Below are positions 42,102 to 53,395 of a stretch of DNA of 64,000 bases, piece by piece (within the stretch, counting starts at the first letter, position 1; each line of letters starts with the position of its first letter). Where the stretch lies: the NCBI GenBank assembly GCA_024734495.1, contig JALMQS010000312.1, positions 124,001-188,000 of the forward strand. Reading direction: 5' to 3'. This DNA is from Forficula auricularia. Taxonomy: Eukaryota; Arthropoda; Insecta; Dermaptera; Forficulidae. A program made the translations under genes and the position numbers. The notes beneath the pieces are model-generated. The model worked only from the letters and a program-made list of their open reading frames with translations. It had not been told where the DNA came from and made no database searches.

Positions 42102-42960
42102 AGTATGTTATTAGAGATTTTTCGGGTTTCTCCTCGTGGGCTTGAGAGTTTTTCTCGACGTATATATATATATTTTTTTCTCTCTTAACAGCTCTTCTGC
42201 CGATGAGGTATTCATTGGTATGGGTACCATTTCATTCTGACTCTCTTGAGACTTAGATAAAACCAAAATAAATAACATTTTAGTCATGGGAACTTGTCTT
42301 TTCTGCTGATGCCCGTCCTTCGTGTCTTGAACCGTTTCCCAGAGGTCTCTAAGGAATTTGGTTTGATGATCACTGATCACAGCCTCACTAACCCAGAATC
42401 TCTTTGCCCACAATTCATGTTGGTGTTACTTAGCTGAAATCAACTGATAAATTAAAAACCAAAGTCAACTTCCCAGTATATGACATTGAAAGAGATGAAA
42501 AATTAACTAAGTCTATTTCAAGGCCGTTAAAAATATGACCCTATTAACAAAAGTAGGCAATAATAATTCTTCGACAAATTTCAGAATCGCAATTTTTTTA
42601 TTTATATCCTTAATTTCAAATTTAGGTAACTCTAAAAATTAACGTTTGAATTTTCCTAGGTGTGAATTTAAGCGACCAATAAAACAAATGACAATTCCCT
42701 TGTGACATTAGGCGTCAATAATCACTGCTCAATAAATTTTAGAATTGCACTTTTTTTAATTATACCAATAATTTCAAATTAACGTTACTCAAAAAATTAA
42801 CTTTTTAATTTAAATAGGGGCGAATTTCACTTTTCAACTAACTATTCCCTGGACACGTTATACCTTCTTATTTCAAACTTACTTCAACTTATTTCAAAAA
42901 AACAAAAGTAACTATGCTTTAAATAGAAAAGTCCGCCAAAAAGTAAAAATGACATTCCAT
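42102..42960. other. spacer with an unassigned minus-strand frame
   Basis: A 100-codon minus frame (42,111-42,413; WAKRFWVSEAVISDHQTKFL...) faintly recalls an integrase-type block, but no other domain or element end supports it. The rest is AT-rich. Confidence 0.25.
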
Positions 42961-42977
42961 TTAAGAGCTTACTCGAC

Positions 42978-43325
42978 AGGATGAGCCTTGTGGTGAAGAG
43001 CGTGTTGGTTAAACAACAAGGTTTTTTTCCTAAAGCCATTTCCTTGTAAAACAAAAAACAAAATGTTATATCCCTATCCCTAAATCTAAGAAGGGGGAAA
43101 AAACCCGAAAATGTATGTAAATAAGTAAATAAATATATTAATTAATAACTACGAATACATTGTAGGTAATGTAGATTAAACTTAAAATAATATTCCATAT
43201 CCCGGAGTGTTAGGGATATTATTGTAAAAAATGTATATATATCTTTTTGGCTAATAAACACTTAAAAAAAAAATTGTTGGTTAAACGCATTCCTCGATCA
43301 CAGGTTCGAATCCTGTCGAGTGCTC
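42978..43325 (+). pseudogene. tRNA-like unit split by a retroposed insert
   Basis: The 5' part (GATGAGCCTTGTGGTGAAGA GCG) ends in TGTTGGTTAAAC at 43,003-43,014. The 3' part resumes with the same 12 bases at 43,275-43,286 and continues to a perfect T arm, ACAGGTTCGAATCCTGT. ATGAGC/GCTCAT can form an acceptor-like stem. Rejoined, it is a tRNA-like sequence or SINE head of about 75-83 nt; the anticodon is uncertain. Confidence 0.6.
43015..43274 (+). mobile_element. 260-bp retroposed insert with poly(A) and 12-bp TSD
   Basis: The insert ends CTAATAAACACTTAAAAAAAAAA, that is an AATAAA signal and A tail, and is flanked by the duplicated TGTTGGTTAAAC. These are hallmarks of target-primed reverse transcription. 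The body shows no frame and is probably the 3' UTR of a LINE or a processed transcript end. Confidence 0.75.
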
Positions 43326-43583
43326 ATTCATTTTTTTCAAAAATAATTAAATAGTTCTCGATATGTAGAATTAACTATCAGACTATTAAATATAATTATT
43401 TAAAAATTTCGCGGTGCCCTTGAATCAAGTAGGCGTCAATAATTAGCGTTCATCATTTTTTCGCTATTGTTATACCGTTAATCTCAAATTGCTCTAAAAA
43501 AACGCTTGGATTTGCATAGGAGTGAATTTCAGCTACCTTGCTCAACTTAAAAACATAACATTGACCTAGATTAGGAAAAAACA

Positions 43584-43790
43584 AAACCGACTTCAAAAAA
43601 TTAAATGCACTACTTAAAAGGTATAAAATAATTATCTAATTTAGTTACAACTAAACGACGAAATTTTTACATGAAATCACTTTTTGAAGTCGGTGCCAAA
43701 CATACATTTTATGAATCGCACTTGACGGATCTTACTTAGTACGTTTTGCGTGTAATGAAGACAACGTCGCGTAAGCTCGCTTATATAAGG
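43584..43790. mobile_element. foldback FB3, truncated copy
   Basis: AAACCGACTTCAAAAAATTA through AAGTCGGTGCCAAACATACA and the CGACGGATCTTACT loop are present. The right arm is lost at the start of the following repeat. Confidence 0.7.
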
Positions 43791-44272
43791 CGGTAGTTTT
43801 TGCATTTTTAGACTTCTGGGGTTCCACTGATCATATATACAAAATTTGGTTGAGTTTGCTCAAATGGCCTAGATTTTTAATTTTTAAACCCCCCTCCCCC
43901 TCCACCACCCTTAATTTTAGGTCGATATGCACCAAAATCTAATCAGCTCTTAATCTCAATGCACCAAAACTACGTGTGAAATTTGGTTTCGATATTCACA
44001 CTAGTTTTTGTGCTAGCTCGTCCGCAAAAATTTGGTAACGCACAGACTAGCAGACAAACAGACAGACTAACAGACATTTTGACAAAACAATTATTATCTC
44101 GAAAAATATAATTTTTTCGATGTTCACTTATTAGGGCTTTTTTGTAGACCGAAATGCCATGGTTTCGCCCAATTTTTTTAACCAAAATAGTTTCAGCAGT
44201 TTTTGAGATATTTCGGAAAAAAAACACTTTTTCATGCACGATTACAATACTTGACCATACCCTGTATGGTTA
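43791..44272 (+). repeat. ~480-bp repeat, one of an inverted pair
   Basis: TTTTTGCATTTTTAGACTTC at the left and ATACTTGACCATACCCTGTA at the right. The inverted counterpart is 47,074-47,542. The GTATGGT...ACCATAC tip is self-complementary. Minus-strand frame 43,970-44,239 is shared in the partner as a shadow. Confidence 0.75.
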
Positions 44273-44464
44273 AGTAAAATAATTTATATAATTACATATT
44301 ATTAAAATTCACACATTCACTCATTCTCTTCTCATCACCGATAAATAGAAAGAATTCGATATCTTAAGTATTTTGGATGTTATAAGGTGTGGAATCCTCT
44401 GTATGCGGCACGTTTAGATCCTGGCCGGTTTCTTTCTTAATTAATAATATGTGTGATTGCTTGT

Positions 44465-45285
44465 TCAACTTCTGTTTTGAAGCTTTGCTGAGTATCTGAA
44501 TCCATACACAGAGACCGGAAATTAAATTTAGTTAGAAAATTTTTTTTTCCACATTCCAAATATTTCTAAAGAAATTCGAATAGATTAAAACTTTTAAAGT
44601 GCTAGAACATGTAATTATTTGAAATCTGCTATTCTTAAGGATTGTTTTCATCTCTTCTCACTCCTCCAGCACTTGGTGGTATTAAAATTCACTTATTCAT
44701 CCTTTTGATTGTGTTATATATGAAATATTTTTACGAAAAAAAACCCTGATATTCATTCAATAATTCACACACACAGTTCTAAGAAATGAGGAAAAGTTAA
44801 TTCTTTGAAGAAAAAGTGCTTTTCAAACTAGACATGCTCTTTTTGAGAGGTTTTAAAATATTTTTTTCCTTAAGGAAGGATAGCTAATGTCCTAATGGTG
44901 CATAACAACTTTTTTTGAAATCGAAAAAAATAAATTAATTTAAACACGAAGTGTGAGAGCTGCCTATATATTACGATCGAAAATCAAGGCTTCTCTACAA
45001 ATCATTCGTCGTATGATCTCCGAACGGTATGAGCAGCTTATAAATACAAACTTTTAAGTCATTTTTCAGCTCAATAGCCAGAACTGTTCAAGAGTTTGCC
45101 ACTTGTCATATAACCTCTTCAGATCTTATAATCAGTTCTCACTGAGAATACGAATATTTTGATAATAGAAACGAATTTTATACAACTTCTGTTTTGAAGC
45201 TATCCTGAGAGTATCTGAATCCATGCAGACAGACAGAAAATAAAATTTAGTTTGAAAATTATTTTTTTCCACATTTCAGATATAT
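44465..45285. repeat. direct repeat pair about 720 bp apart
   Basis: AACTTCTGTTTTGAAGCT, GAGTATCTGAATCCAT, AAATTTAGTT and TTTTTTTCCACATT occur in order at 44,465-44,570 and 45,185-45,285. The interval between holds no recognised gene. Confidence 0.65.
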
Positions 45286-45299
45286 AAGCTCTGAAGAGG

Positions 45300-46938
45300 T
45301 AGAGACCGGATTTTTATGCAGTAAAAACTGGCAAAATATGCAGTTAAAAAGGCTGAAATATGCAAGTAATATGCAGAATATTTTGTTTATTAGGCCTCCG
45401 AGGAGCGGGCCGCCTCTTACAAGATAAAATATATATTTAATAATATTTAATATAATTTATTTATAAATTTCACACTTTCAGCTTGAGAACAAATAAATTC
45501 AGATTCAGAGCGAGTGGCTGGAAGAGCCAGGATTAATCCTGACTCACATTTCACATTTTTTCTTTTGTATTTACAATAAAATAATTTATACGCCACCCGC
45601 TCTATATGTTCTTCTGCTGAAAGTGTAAAAATTAAGGAGAGATCCCCGCATCGCCCTATATGTCAAATCGTTTATTGTTTTTTGGGATATACCCAGGGCG
45701 ATGAGGGACTCCGCCGCTTTATGCCACCACACTCCCTTCCACGAGAGTATGATGGCCTCGACCCTGACCGAGCCCGCCCCGACGCCAAATCGCTCCGCAA
45801 TATTATCCACCAGACTGGAGTTGCCCCTATATTTTTCTATTTTGTTTCGGTGGCCAACACTCAGTCCTGCAAGCGCGGAGACGATCTGGACGTCCAAAAC
45901 CCACACCACCCCCGAAATATGCAAATATATGCAGTAAAAATTGGCAAAATAAATTTTTTTATGCACTAAAAAATTAAAATTGAAGACAAAAAGAGTATAT
46001 ATTTGAAGGAGTGCTATGAAAAAACTAAAATGATAAAGTAAGCTATAGACACCAAGTGTCAAATATGTACTTTTATTGAGTAAAAAATTTCACAACATTC
46101 TCATTATATTTAAAATATTAAAAAATCTTTAAACTCAAAGAAATATTAGGTGCTCTTGAATAAAATCAACATAATAAATATAATGTTTCAAAAAATGTCA
46201 TCGGAAAAATACGGGGAGGGTAGTGTTATTTAACAGACACGATTGCATTGCATTGCTTTTATTTTTTTATATTAACACGCTTTTCTTATTGACGTACAAA
46301 TAATAAACTAATAAAATAATGCAAATATTTGACCGGCTATAATCTGATCACTACACACATTTATACACACTTTCACACAAACACACGAACACTCAATTGC
46401 CAAAATGGGGTATAGTTCCCGAAGGCTATTAAAAAAAAAAAAAAAGAAGAAATAATTAACAAAGGATCTCAAAAATAATTAAAATTTGATTGTAATTTTG
46501 AATAATTTATGTTTACAAATATTTTTCTAAATTATCTTCATGTTATTATGTCTACGGTCACTTAAAATTGATTTATACAATGAAAAGGAGTGCTCCACAT
46601 CCTCAAATGTAATGGGGGCAAATTTAAAGGAACTTTATATATATATTTCTTCATTTTTTTTCATTCTTTCTCCGAAAATTTACTTTTAAAAAATCTGTAT
46701 TTGGCGCGAAATAGGCAATATTTGACACAAAATCCTTCAAATATGGAATTTTATGCAATATTCTTCAAATATGCAATTTTATGCAATATTACTCAAATAT
46801 GCAAAAATATGCAATATTGCTCAAATATGCAAAAATATGCAGTACAGTAGCCCACAGTATCAGTATGCATGATTCGGATAGATAATTGATCCCCTGGGTC
46901 GTATTAAAATATGCAATTGCTTAGGAATCCGGTCTCTA
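45300..46938. mobile_element. TIR element (TAGAGACCGGATT ends), probably hAT-like
   Basis: TAGAGACCGGATTTTTATGC at the left and, inverted, TAGAGACCGGATTCCTAAGC at the right. The interior is studded with ATATGCA motifs at both ends. A right end of the same family stands alone at 61,036-61,133. No clear target duplication, and no transposase frame of its own was recognised. Confidence 0.6.
45400..45910 (-). pseudogene. LINE C-terminal fragment nested in the TIR element
   Basis: The minus frame ending at 45,586 encodes NIAERFGVGAGSVRVEAIIL, SWKGVWWHKAAESLIALGIS and TINDLTYRAMRGSLLNFYTF. This resembles the segment after the reverse transcriptase in several arthropod non-LTR elements (x-ILSWRGVW-x). 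The clade is uncertain. An AT-rich 3' UTR with AATAAA-type sequence runs down to about 45,400. ATATGCA(A/G)-A-ATA flanks may be its target duplication. Confidence 0.5.
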
Positions 46939-47073
46939 GTTATTAGTCAAAGAAGATGCGTTTTGAAGTTTAATGAGAAATAAAATTCTAAATCATTAAA
47001 AGTTTTTCAGAAAATTTAAATAGTTAAAGAGTAATATTTGCTTCATGGGTGTCTACATAGTTCTTTACTTTTT

Positions 47074-47660
47074 ACCATACAGGGTATGGTCAAGTATTGT
47101 AATCGTGTATGAAAAAAGTGTTTTTTTTTCTTCTTTTTTTCGAAATATCTCAAAAACGGCTGAAACTACTTTCGATTAAAAAAATTGAGCGAAACCATGG
47201 CAGTTCGCTCTACAAAAAAGCCCTAATAAGTGAACATCGAGAAATTATTTTTTTTCGAGATAATAATTGTTTTGTCAAAATGTCGCGATTTAGGTACCTG
47301 AATTTTTGTGGGGTCGAGCTAGCTCAAAAACTAGTTGCGGGTCTCGAAACCAAATTTCACACGTAGTTTTTGGTCCATTGAGATCACAGAGCTGATTCAT
47401 ATCGACCCAAAATTAAGCGGGAGAGAAGGGGAGGTTCAGCATTAAAAAAAATCTTTGAGCACATTTGACCAAACTCAACCAAATTTTGTATACACACAAT
47501 CAGTGAGACCCCAGAAGTCTAAAAATGCAAAAACCATCCACCCAAAATGCGTGTGTTTGGGGGGGGGGGGGGCATTTACCAAACTCAACCAAATTTTGTA
47601 TACATAATTAGTGGAACCCCATAAGTTTAAAAATGCAAAAACTAACCGCCCAAAATATGT
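47074..47660 (-). repeat. inverted partner of the 43.8-kb repeat
   Basis: 47,074-47,542 is the inverse of 43,791-44,272, with a frequent exchange of single bases. A G15-type run at 47,559-47,572 follows, and a second partial copy (CCAAACTCAACCAAATTTTG) lies at 47,578-47,655. Confidence 0.75.
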
Positions 47661-48540
47661 ATGTAAGAATTTATTAGAACGTCGACTGTCTTCCTCATAA
47701 AAACTTTATGAATCGGATCATCGTCTATCTTTTTTCAGTCCTTAAAACTGCCAACGAAGGAACCTCCTTGAATATTAATATTATTTTTAATTAAGCGACT
47801 TCAAACAAAGTAGGAACTTCTGTGTTTTTAACTCTTAAAAGTGTAGAGACTTTTTGTGTTATTTCAAGTCGTTTGAATTTTTTTTTTCAACTTTTGATAC
47901 AATAAATAATATGTAAGTACATGCGTGTAGCTTTGAGCAAAAATATCACCCCAAGAATTCAAGAACTTGTACATAACATGCAACCTCAAAAATCTCATTG
48001 ATGCAAACATAATTATTTACTAAAAATTATATGTTTTCAATAACTATAACATTGAAGTATAAAAATGCAAAAACTAACCCATGATTATAAATAATTTTAG
48101 GGGGCAGATTGTATGGTAATGTCAAGTGTATGGCCACATCAGAACACGTCAGCTAATTATTTTTTTTTTTGTACTGGGTTTAATTCCTCAAGGGTGAATA
48201 CAGCCATTCATGAAATATAATAAAAATTATCCACAACAGCCCGGATTCAGTAGAAGACACTCTCATTCAATGAAACCGAATTCTACTACTCCTATCAACT
48301 TTTATTTTAATAACTTATTACGTTACAAACTTTAGTCGCTAAATTGCTATCTCAACAATTAGAAAATGCTATTCCAGTCGCTAAAGGTACTTTAAAAAGT
48401 TGCTTCATTATATTATTTATACATTACAAAACTTTTAAAAATGTTGACTGAATTATTGCTAAAAATAGCCAGATCCAGATCTAATTGCCCCTCTTGTGGG
48501 CTCATGTAAAATTTACACTATCATCATTATAATAGTAATA
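47661..48540. other. AT-rich spacer, no gene recognised
   Basis: Only short direct and inverted scraps (for example AAAAATGCAAAAACTAACC near 48,060) were noted. Confidence 0.35.
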
Positions 48541-48840
48541 ATTAATAGGGATTGTGCTATTGGTGCAAGGTGAAACATCTTTAATAAAGATAAAAGTAAA
48601 TAAATATTATATGAAATATTCATTTACTACTAAGTTAAGATTTCTAAGTCACTTGTTTTTAAAATTAAAAAAAAATAAAAGAGGTTTTTTCAATATAGTA
48701 GTGTAGTAGGTATATATTTCGAGCTGTAAGCATTAAAATTAAAAAAAAATTACCTCTTTTTATTTTTTTAATTTTAACTCATAGTAAATGAATATTTCAT
48801 TTAATATTTATTTACTTTTATCTTTATTATAATAGTATAT
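48541..48840 (-). mobile_element. family-X TIR element, inverted core
   Basis: Left AATAAAGATAAAAGTAAATA (48,581 on) pairs with the inverted right copy ending about 48,835. The left flank GGTGCAAGGTGAAACATC is in the same orientation as at 10.9 kb, but the interior (AGCTCGAAATATATACC, read on the minus strand) is reversed. The CTGA part of the core is eroded. Confidence 0.55.
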
Positions 48841-49274
48841 ACGAATCGCTAATTTTATCTTTTGTTTTTCAGTTAATATCACGAAAGTATTTTCAAAATA
48901 TACTTAATATTTTTCTTAATATTCTATAGTATACAGTTAGAACTATAGAATCTATACTTTCCAACTGTTTCGACCTACATGAAGAAATTGATTTTCTATT
49001 TATTAATATTATTATTGATGTAACATGTAGCCTAAGCTTCAGGCGCTAATCTAGCTTACAAATAACATTTTTTTAAAAGTAAATATTATATACATATTAT
49101 TGTTTTAATATTTTTGTTAAACTCATTATAATTTTTCATTAAATTTTTAACAAATCAACATTCCTTCACGGTCCAAAAGATAAGTTTTATTATCAATACG
49201 TTTATCCCCATGACTTCTCGGGACTATAATTCTCTCCTCATTTCACTCGTTCTTCAGTCATTCAAGACCCTTGG

Positions 49275-49445
49275 TTCTGGTGCCAAAATGTTTTTATTTC
49301 TAAAACGAAGTAGGGTTTAGATTTTACAACTTTCAGTTTGAAAATTCAGAAAATCAGAAAAAAACCGAATTATTATATAGGGAGACGAAAATCTTTCGCT
49401 AATGAGCTGAAATTTGACACAAATTATGAATAAATAATCTTCACT
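49275..49445. repeat. dispersed repeat, copy 2
   Basis: Matches 36,640-36,860 in order (TTCTGGTGCCAAAATG, CAGAAAAAAACCG, CTAATGAGCTGAAATT). Confidence 0.5.
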
Positions 49446-49724
49446 TATATGTCAGTTAAGTTTTAGGTTTCTTTTTCTTTAAGGGACCAATAATGGCATT
49501 AATAAAATTCCACTTCACACCAAGTCTCAAACCATTCACTGATAAAAAAATACCGATTCGCTCAAATTTACGAAAATCGAACTGAGTCTTGAAAGAGTTT
49601 CACTTTTTTCCAATAACTATCATGAAATTTAAGGTTAAAAGACTCAAATCTAAACATAAACTCACAGTCAAATTAGATGAATGGCAAATCATGAGAATCA
49701 ATTAAATCAACAAAGAAAAAGCGG

Positions 49725-50130
49725 GGAGCGAAGCGATCCTTTCATCCATCAATTGAGAGCAAGAAGTTTTTACTTTATCCAATGCGAAGCATGGGTAGTA
49801 TTGTAATCGGTCTCGCGGAAAGCAAGACTTCAAGGGGTCCTCAGGTAAAGACTACGGAACCTGATTCTCATCTAATACTTGAGGAATAACAATTCTACAT
49901 TGGATTTTTTACGTTTCGGTTATTATTGGTAACCATTGCTGAAGACATGGAGGAATCGGCTTGGTTACCAATAATAATCAAACGTCAAAAATGCAATGTA
50001 ATTGTTATTCCTCGTCTATTAAATGAGAATCGATCACTATTTTTGAATTTAAGTCAACATGGACTGCAAGTAGCCAGTGATATCTGATTAATAATAAAGG
50101 AATAAAAATATTAATATTTCAAATGACTTT
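49725..50130. mobile_element. shortened copy of the giant foldback family
   Basis: GGGGAGCGAAGCGATCC and TTACTTTATCCAATGCGAAG, then GTCCTCAGGTAAAGACTACG, one 119-bp unit, a scrap of an inverted unit (49,960-50,040) and the outer end GACTGCAAG...CAGTGATATCTG to CTTTGGATAAAGTTT. It appears to be a deleted derivative retaining centre, unit and terminus. Confidence 0.65.
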
Positions 50131-50857
50131 GGATAAAGTTTATTTTGTTTTGTTTTGGCAGTGCAGAGGAAGGAGTGAGTACAATTGTCATTCCGAAGAA
50201 TATTCAATTAATATGGGGAACGGTTAGCCTTGCCTAACGTGAAGGGAATACGCGTGTGCACGACATATTCCAAATGTTCGGCGGCGACAAGGTTCCACCA
50301 CCTACTGGATTCCTTTGGCTAAATTTAGACATCTTCTTTAAGTGTATTTTTACATACTACTATTATTTATTTTCCAACCATATTAGTAATCCTTTTTCAG
50401 TTCAGTTCAAATAGGCATATAACCAGAGAAGGGCTGTATCTGTTAGAACAATTAATGGAAATACAAGATACCAGTTACATTTATGATAACTCGTAGCTTG
50501 TTTCAGGACACAGTAATGAAAACAATTTGTAGCTTCTATTTCATTTATTATCATACCAGCTGCGAAGCCCGCCTTCGACGGGCATCTTTCTGGACTCCGT
50601 AAAGCGTTTTCGAAAAATAAGTTAAATTTCCTAATTTTAATAAATTTTATTTTCAGTCAGTGATCGACAGTCAAGCGGATAAGAAGTGTCCAAGGTTCAC
50701 CCTCTGCTCTGATAAGTAGATTACTTCGACTTACTTTAAAAATATATTTTTCATTTTACTTATATATATATATTCTAAATTTGTCAAATAATACTCGTAT
50801 TATAATACCATTTTAAGATTGGCAAATTGTTTAAATTGGGGCTGACCATGGGAAAAC
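50131..50857. other. spacer before the LINE, with a fragment of a CTAGCTG-type repeat
   Basis: 50,568-50,600 reads CCAGCTGCGAAGCCCGCC with a GC hairpin, similar to the left end at 8,810. 50,160-50,340 is less AT-rich and may be LINE 5' UTR, but no motif proves it. Confidence 0.35.
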
Positions 50858-51736
50858 ATGGATGACCCCCCAAAAGACACAAACGAGGGTGGGGGATCAA
50901 ATAATTCCCCACCTGGCCCCCATCAGGATGATGATGAAAATCAATATCCATCTAGAAATAATTTTAAAGTTATTAATAAATATGATATTGATATGGATCG
51001 TGGTCCGTTTTTTGTTTTTGTGCAATCAAAGGATAGCACTGTAGAAAAGTATCATTCAATGTCATTTGGAAAACAACTATACACTAAACTTCCAAATTAT
51101 AACATGGTATCCTGGGAATCTCAGGCTTAGGAAAAAAAATCAGAATAGAATTGAGTACTGCAAAAGCAGCAAATAATCTTGTGGATGAGAAGGAATTTAT
51201 GTAATCAGCTAAGATTGAAATGTTCATTCCGTACTTTCATATTACTAAACAGGGAATAATAAGAGATATACCAATTGATCTCACATGTGAAGAATTATAT
51301 CATGATATCTCCTCATAATAATGTAATTAAAGTAAAAAGATTTGTTAATAGAACGACAAAGGAAATAAAAAATTCTATACTTGTTACATTTAGGGGCCAA
51401 ATGCTACCCGACTATATAGTTATACATAGCGTTCGAACTAAAGTAATTCCGTTTATTCCACCTGTTATCCTTTGCCTAAATTGTGTCAGATACGGGCATT
51501 CTAATATTTCATGTAAAACGAAACAGAGGTGTCCCAGATGCCTTGGTCCACATCCATTGATCTCGTGGCAATCTTCCGAACAAAAGGAATGTATATATTG
51601 TAAGAATAATGACCATACACCGTTAGAAAAGGAGAAGTGTCCTAAATTTCAAAAACAAATAAAAATCAAAAAGTTAATGACAATGAATAATTATTCATTT
51701 TTAGAAGCTAAGGATCATGTTAATTACAACCCATAA
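50858..51736 (+). pseudogene. LINE ORF1 (gag-like, zinc knuckles), I/Jockey-like
   Basis: ATG at 50,858 opens MDDPPKDTNEGGGSNNSPPG. After two frame breaks the frame continues through NNVIKVKRFVNRTTKEIKNS and VIHSVRTKVIPFIPP to CLNCVRYGHSNISC, a CX2CX4HX4C zinc knuckle. CPRCLGPHP and CIYCKNNDHTPLEKEKC follow. This is the nucleic-acid-binding ORF1 protein of I/Jockey-type LINEs. The stop after the first 90 codons (51,128) and at least one frameshift before 51,300 inactivate it. Confidence 0.75.
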
Positions 51737-51855
51737 TCAAATCTATTAAATGTTCCTAAATCACCAATCAACTTCACTAACCCGATAAACTTTCTTCCCT
51801 TGCGAAAAAATACACCAGCTAAAAATCGCCATGCATTTAATAGTAAGTACCTGGA

Positions 51856-52850
51856 GGCACCGACCGATGCTCGGTAACCCCTGACCCCCACACCCCCTCC
51901 CGAAACCATACACCCCGCCCCCAACACCCCACCCCACCCCACCCCACCCCTCTCACCCCGCCCCCCCACAACTGCACCCCACCTCCCCTGCACCACCCAC
52001 ATCCATCCCCACCCCCGACCCAGTTTTTGCATTTCTATCTTTCTAATGGTCCACATATTATGTGTATATTTGTTTACTCGTACACCAATTTGCCCACATT
52101 CGTTCATATTGATAAACATTATAAAAAATACATAAGAAAATAATAATAAAAAAAATAATCGTATAGGATCTGAAATAAAAACATAAAATTAAAAAAATGT
52201 GTGCGTCTCGGGACGTGCGACAGAAGTGATAACTTTCACCAACCAAGTATTTTTTTAGGAAGACAATTGCAAGGATAATTGCCCGGAGAAAAGAGAATTG
52301 AATATTTAATTTTAATTAGAAGAGCGGGTGGGGGGGGGGGGCAAAGGAATAATTATTAATATATTTAATGTTTTTGGATTTAAAATTAATTGTTGTCTTT
52401 CTTTCAGCTTAATTCAATTATACATATTTCAAATTTGCCGCGCCGCAATATATCTAATAAATTATATTTATTAAATACATAGCTATATATAATATATTCA
52501 ATTATTTCCACACTTATAATAAAGTCTAATTCAAAAATATTCATTTTAGTAAAAGTAAAAAGCAAGGATTTTTAAAATAGTTCTTTGGTCCAATGGTAGA
52601 GTGTCGGCCTCAAATGCAAGAGGTCCCAGGTTCTAATACGACTTCCGCCGAATCATTTTTTTTATTGAGATTTTCATCTATCAATAATTACTTTAATTAA
52701 GAAAAAATCAATTAAGATGAATTTTGATGAGGTCCAGACCTAGCCAGATCGTTTTTTCATCCTCAAAACTTGTTAATAGATTTTGTTTCATCAAAATCGG
52801 TAGGGCCGTTTTCAAAATAGAACCAAGATACAAATATATAAATAAATATA
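51856..52850 (+). mobile_element. C-rich non-autonomous element inserted in LINE ORF1
   Basis: It begins near TACCTGGAGGCACCGACCGA, passes through ~140 bases of almost G-free C-rich sequence (51,875-52,020), and ends TTTCATCAAAATCGGTAGGG CCGTTTT... AAATATATAAATAAATA. ORF1 coding sequence resumes at about 52,853. The ATCGGTxxGGCCGTTTT end is a common arthropod repeat terminus. A tRNA-like unit lies inside. Confidence 0.5.
52582..52653 (+). tRNA. tRNA-like fragment with A- and B-box
   Basis: TTTGGTCCAATGGTAGAGTG (A-box-like), GCCTCAAATGCAAGAGGTCC and CAGGTTCTAATACGAC (B-box-like, degenerate). The acceptor ends do not pair well. Probably a pseudo-tRNA or SINE head. Confidence 0.35.
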
Positions 52851-52852
52851 CA

Positions 52853-53220
52853 ATTTTTGCTCCTTTAATAAGAGTAGATAAGAGTATTAAAAGAGTAATC
52901 TCTTCTGATTGTAATGATGAAAATGATAAAATATGCTCTAATAATACTAGAAATACAAAAAAAATATAAGCCGAATGAGCAAAAAAAAAACTTTTGGGTC
53001 AGCAACTGAACTATTATATTCAAATCAAGACGCTGGTCCTAGTCAACCTTTAAATAATAATCCATACCCCCCACAATATCATAGATTAATTCCATCTACT
53101 AGTAAAAATATTGAAAATAATGATCAATTAATTGAATTGTTAAAAGAAAATTCTAATATTAACATGGAAACATTCAATCTAATTAAAAATATATTATATG
53201 ATAAATCAAATTATACATAG
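52853..53220 (+). pseudogene. LINE ORF1, C-terminal end
   Basis: RVDKSIKRVISSDCNDENDK and, in another frame from 52,975, GSATELLYSNQDAGPSQPLN ending LYDKSNYT at 53,220. The composition matches ORF1 upstream of the insertion, and ORF2 follows within 180 bp, as in I/Jockey elements. Confidence 0.55.
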
Positions 53221-53395
53221 AAGTGATTTTATCAAAATAAAGAACCTTCTATAAATAAATAAATTTAAAATATGAAAAGTACTCAGAATAGATAAATCAA
53301 GTATGATAACATTTAATTTTATATTATTGGGAAAAGAGACCTATTTTTATAATTGATAATAATCTTATAAAGTATACATATATATACCTTGTAAA

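Noticed and set aside
42111..42413. possible integrase fragment on the minus strand
   Set aside because: A single weak block without HHCC, DDE or other retroelement context.
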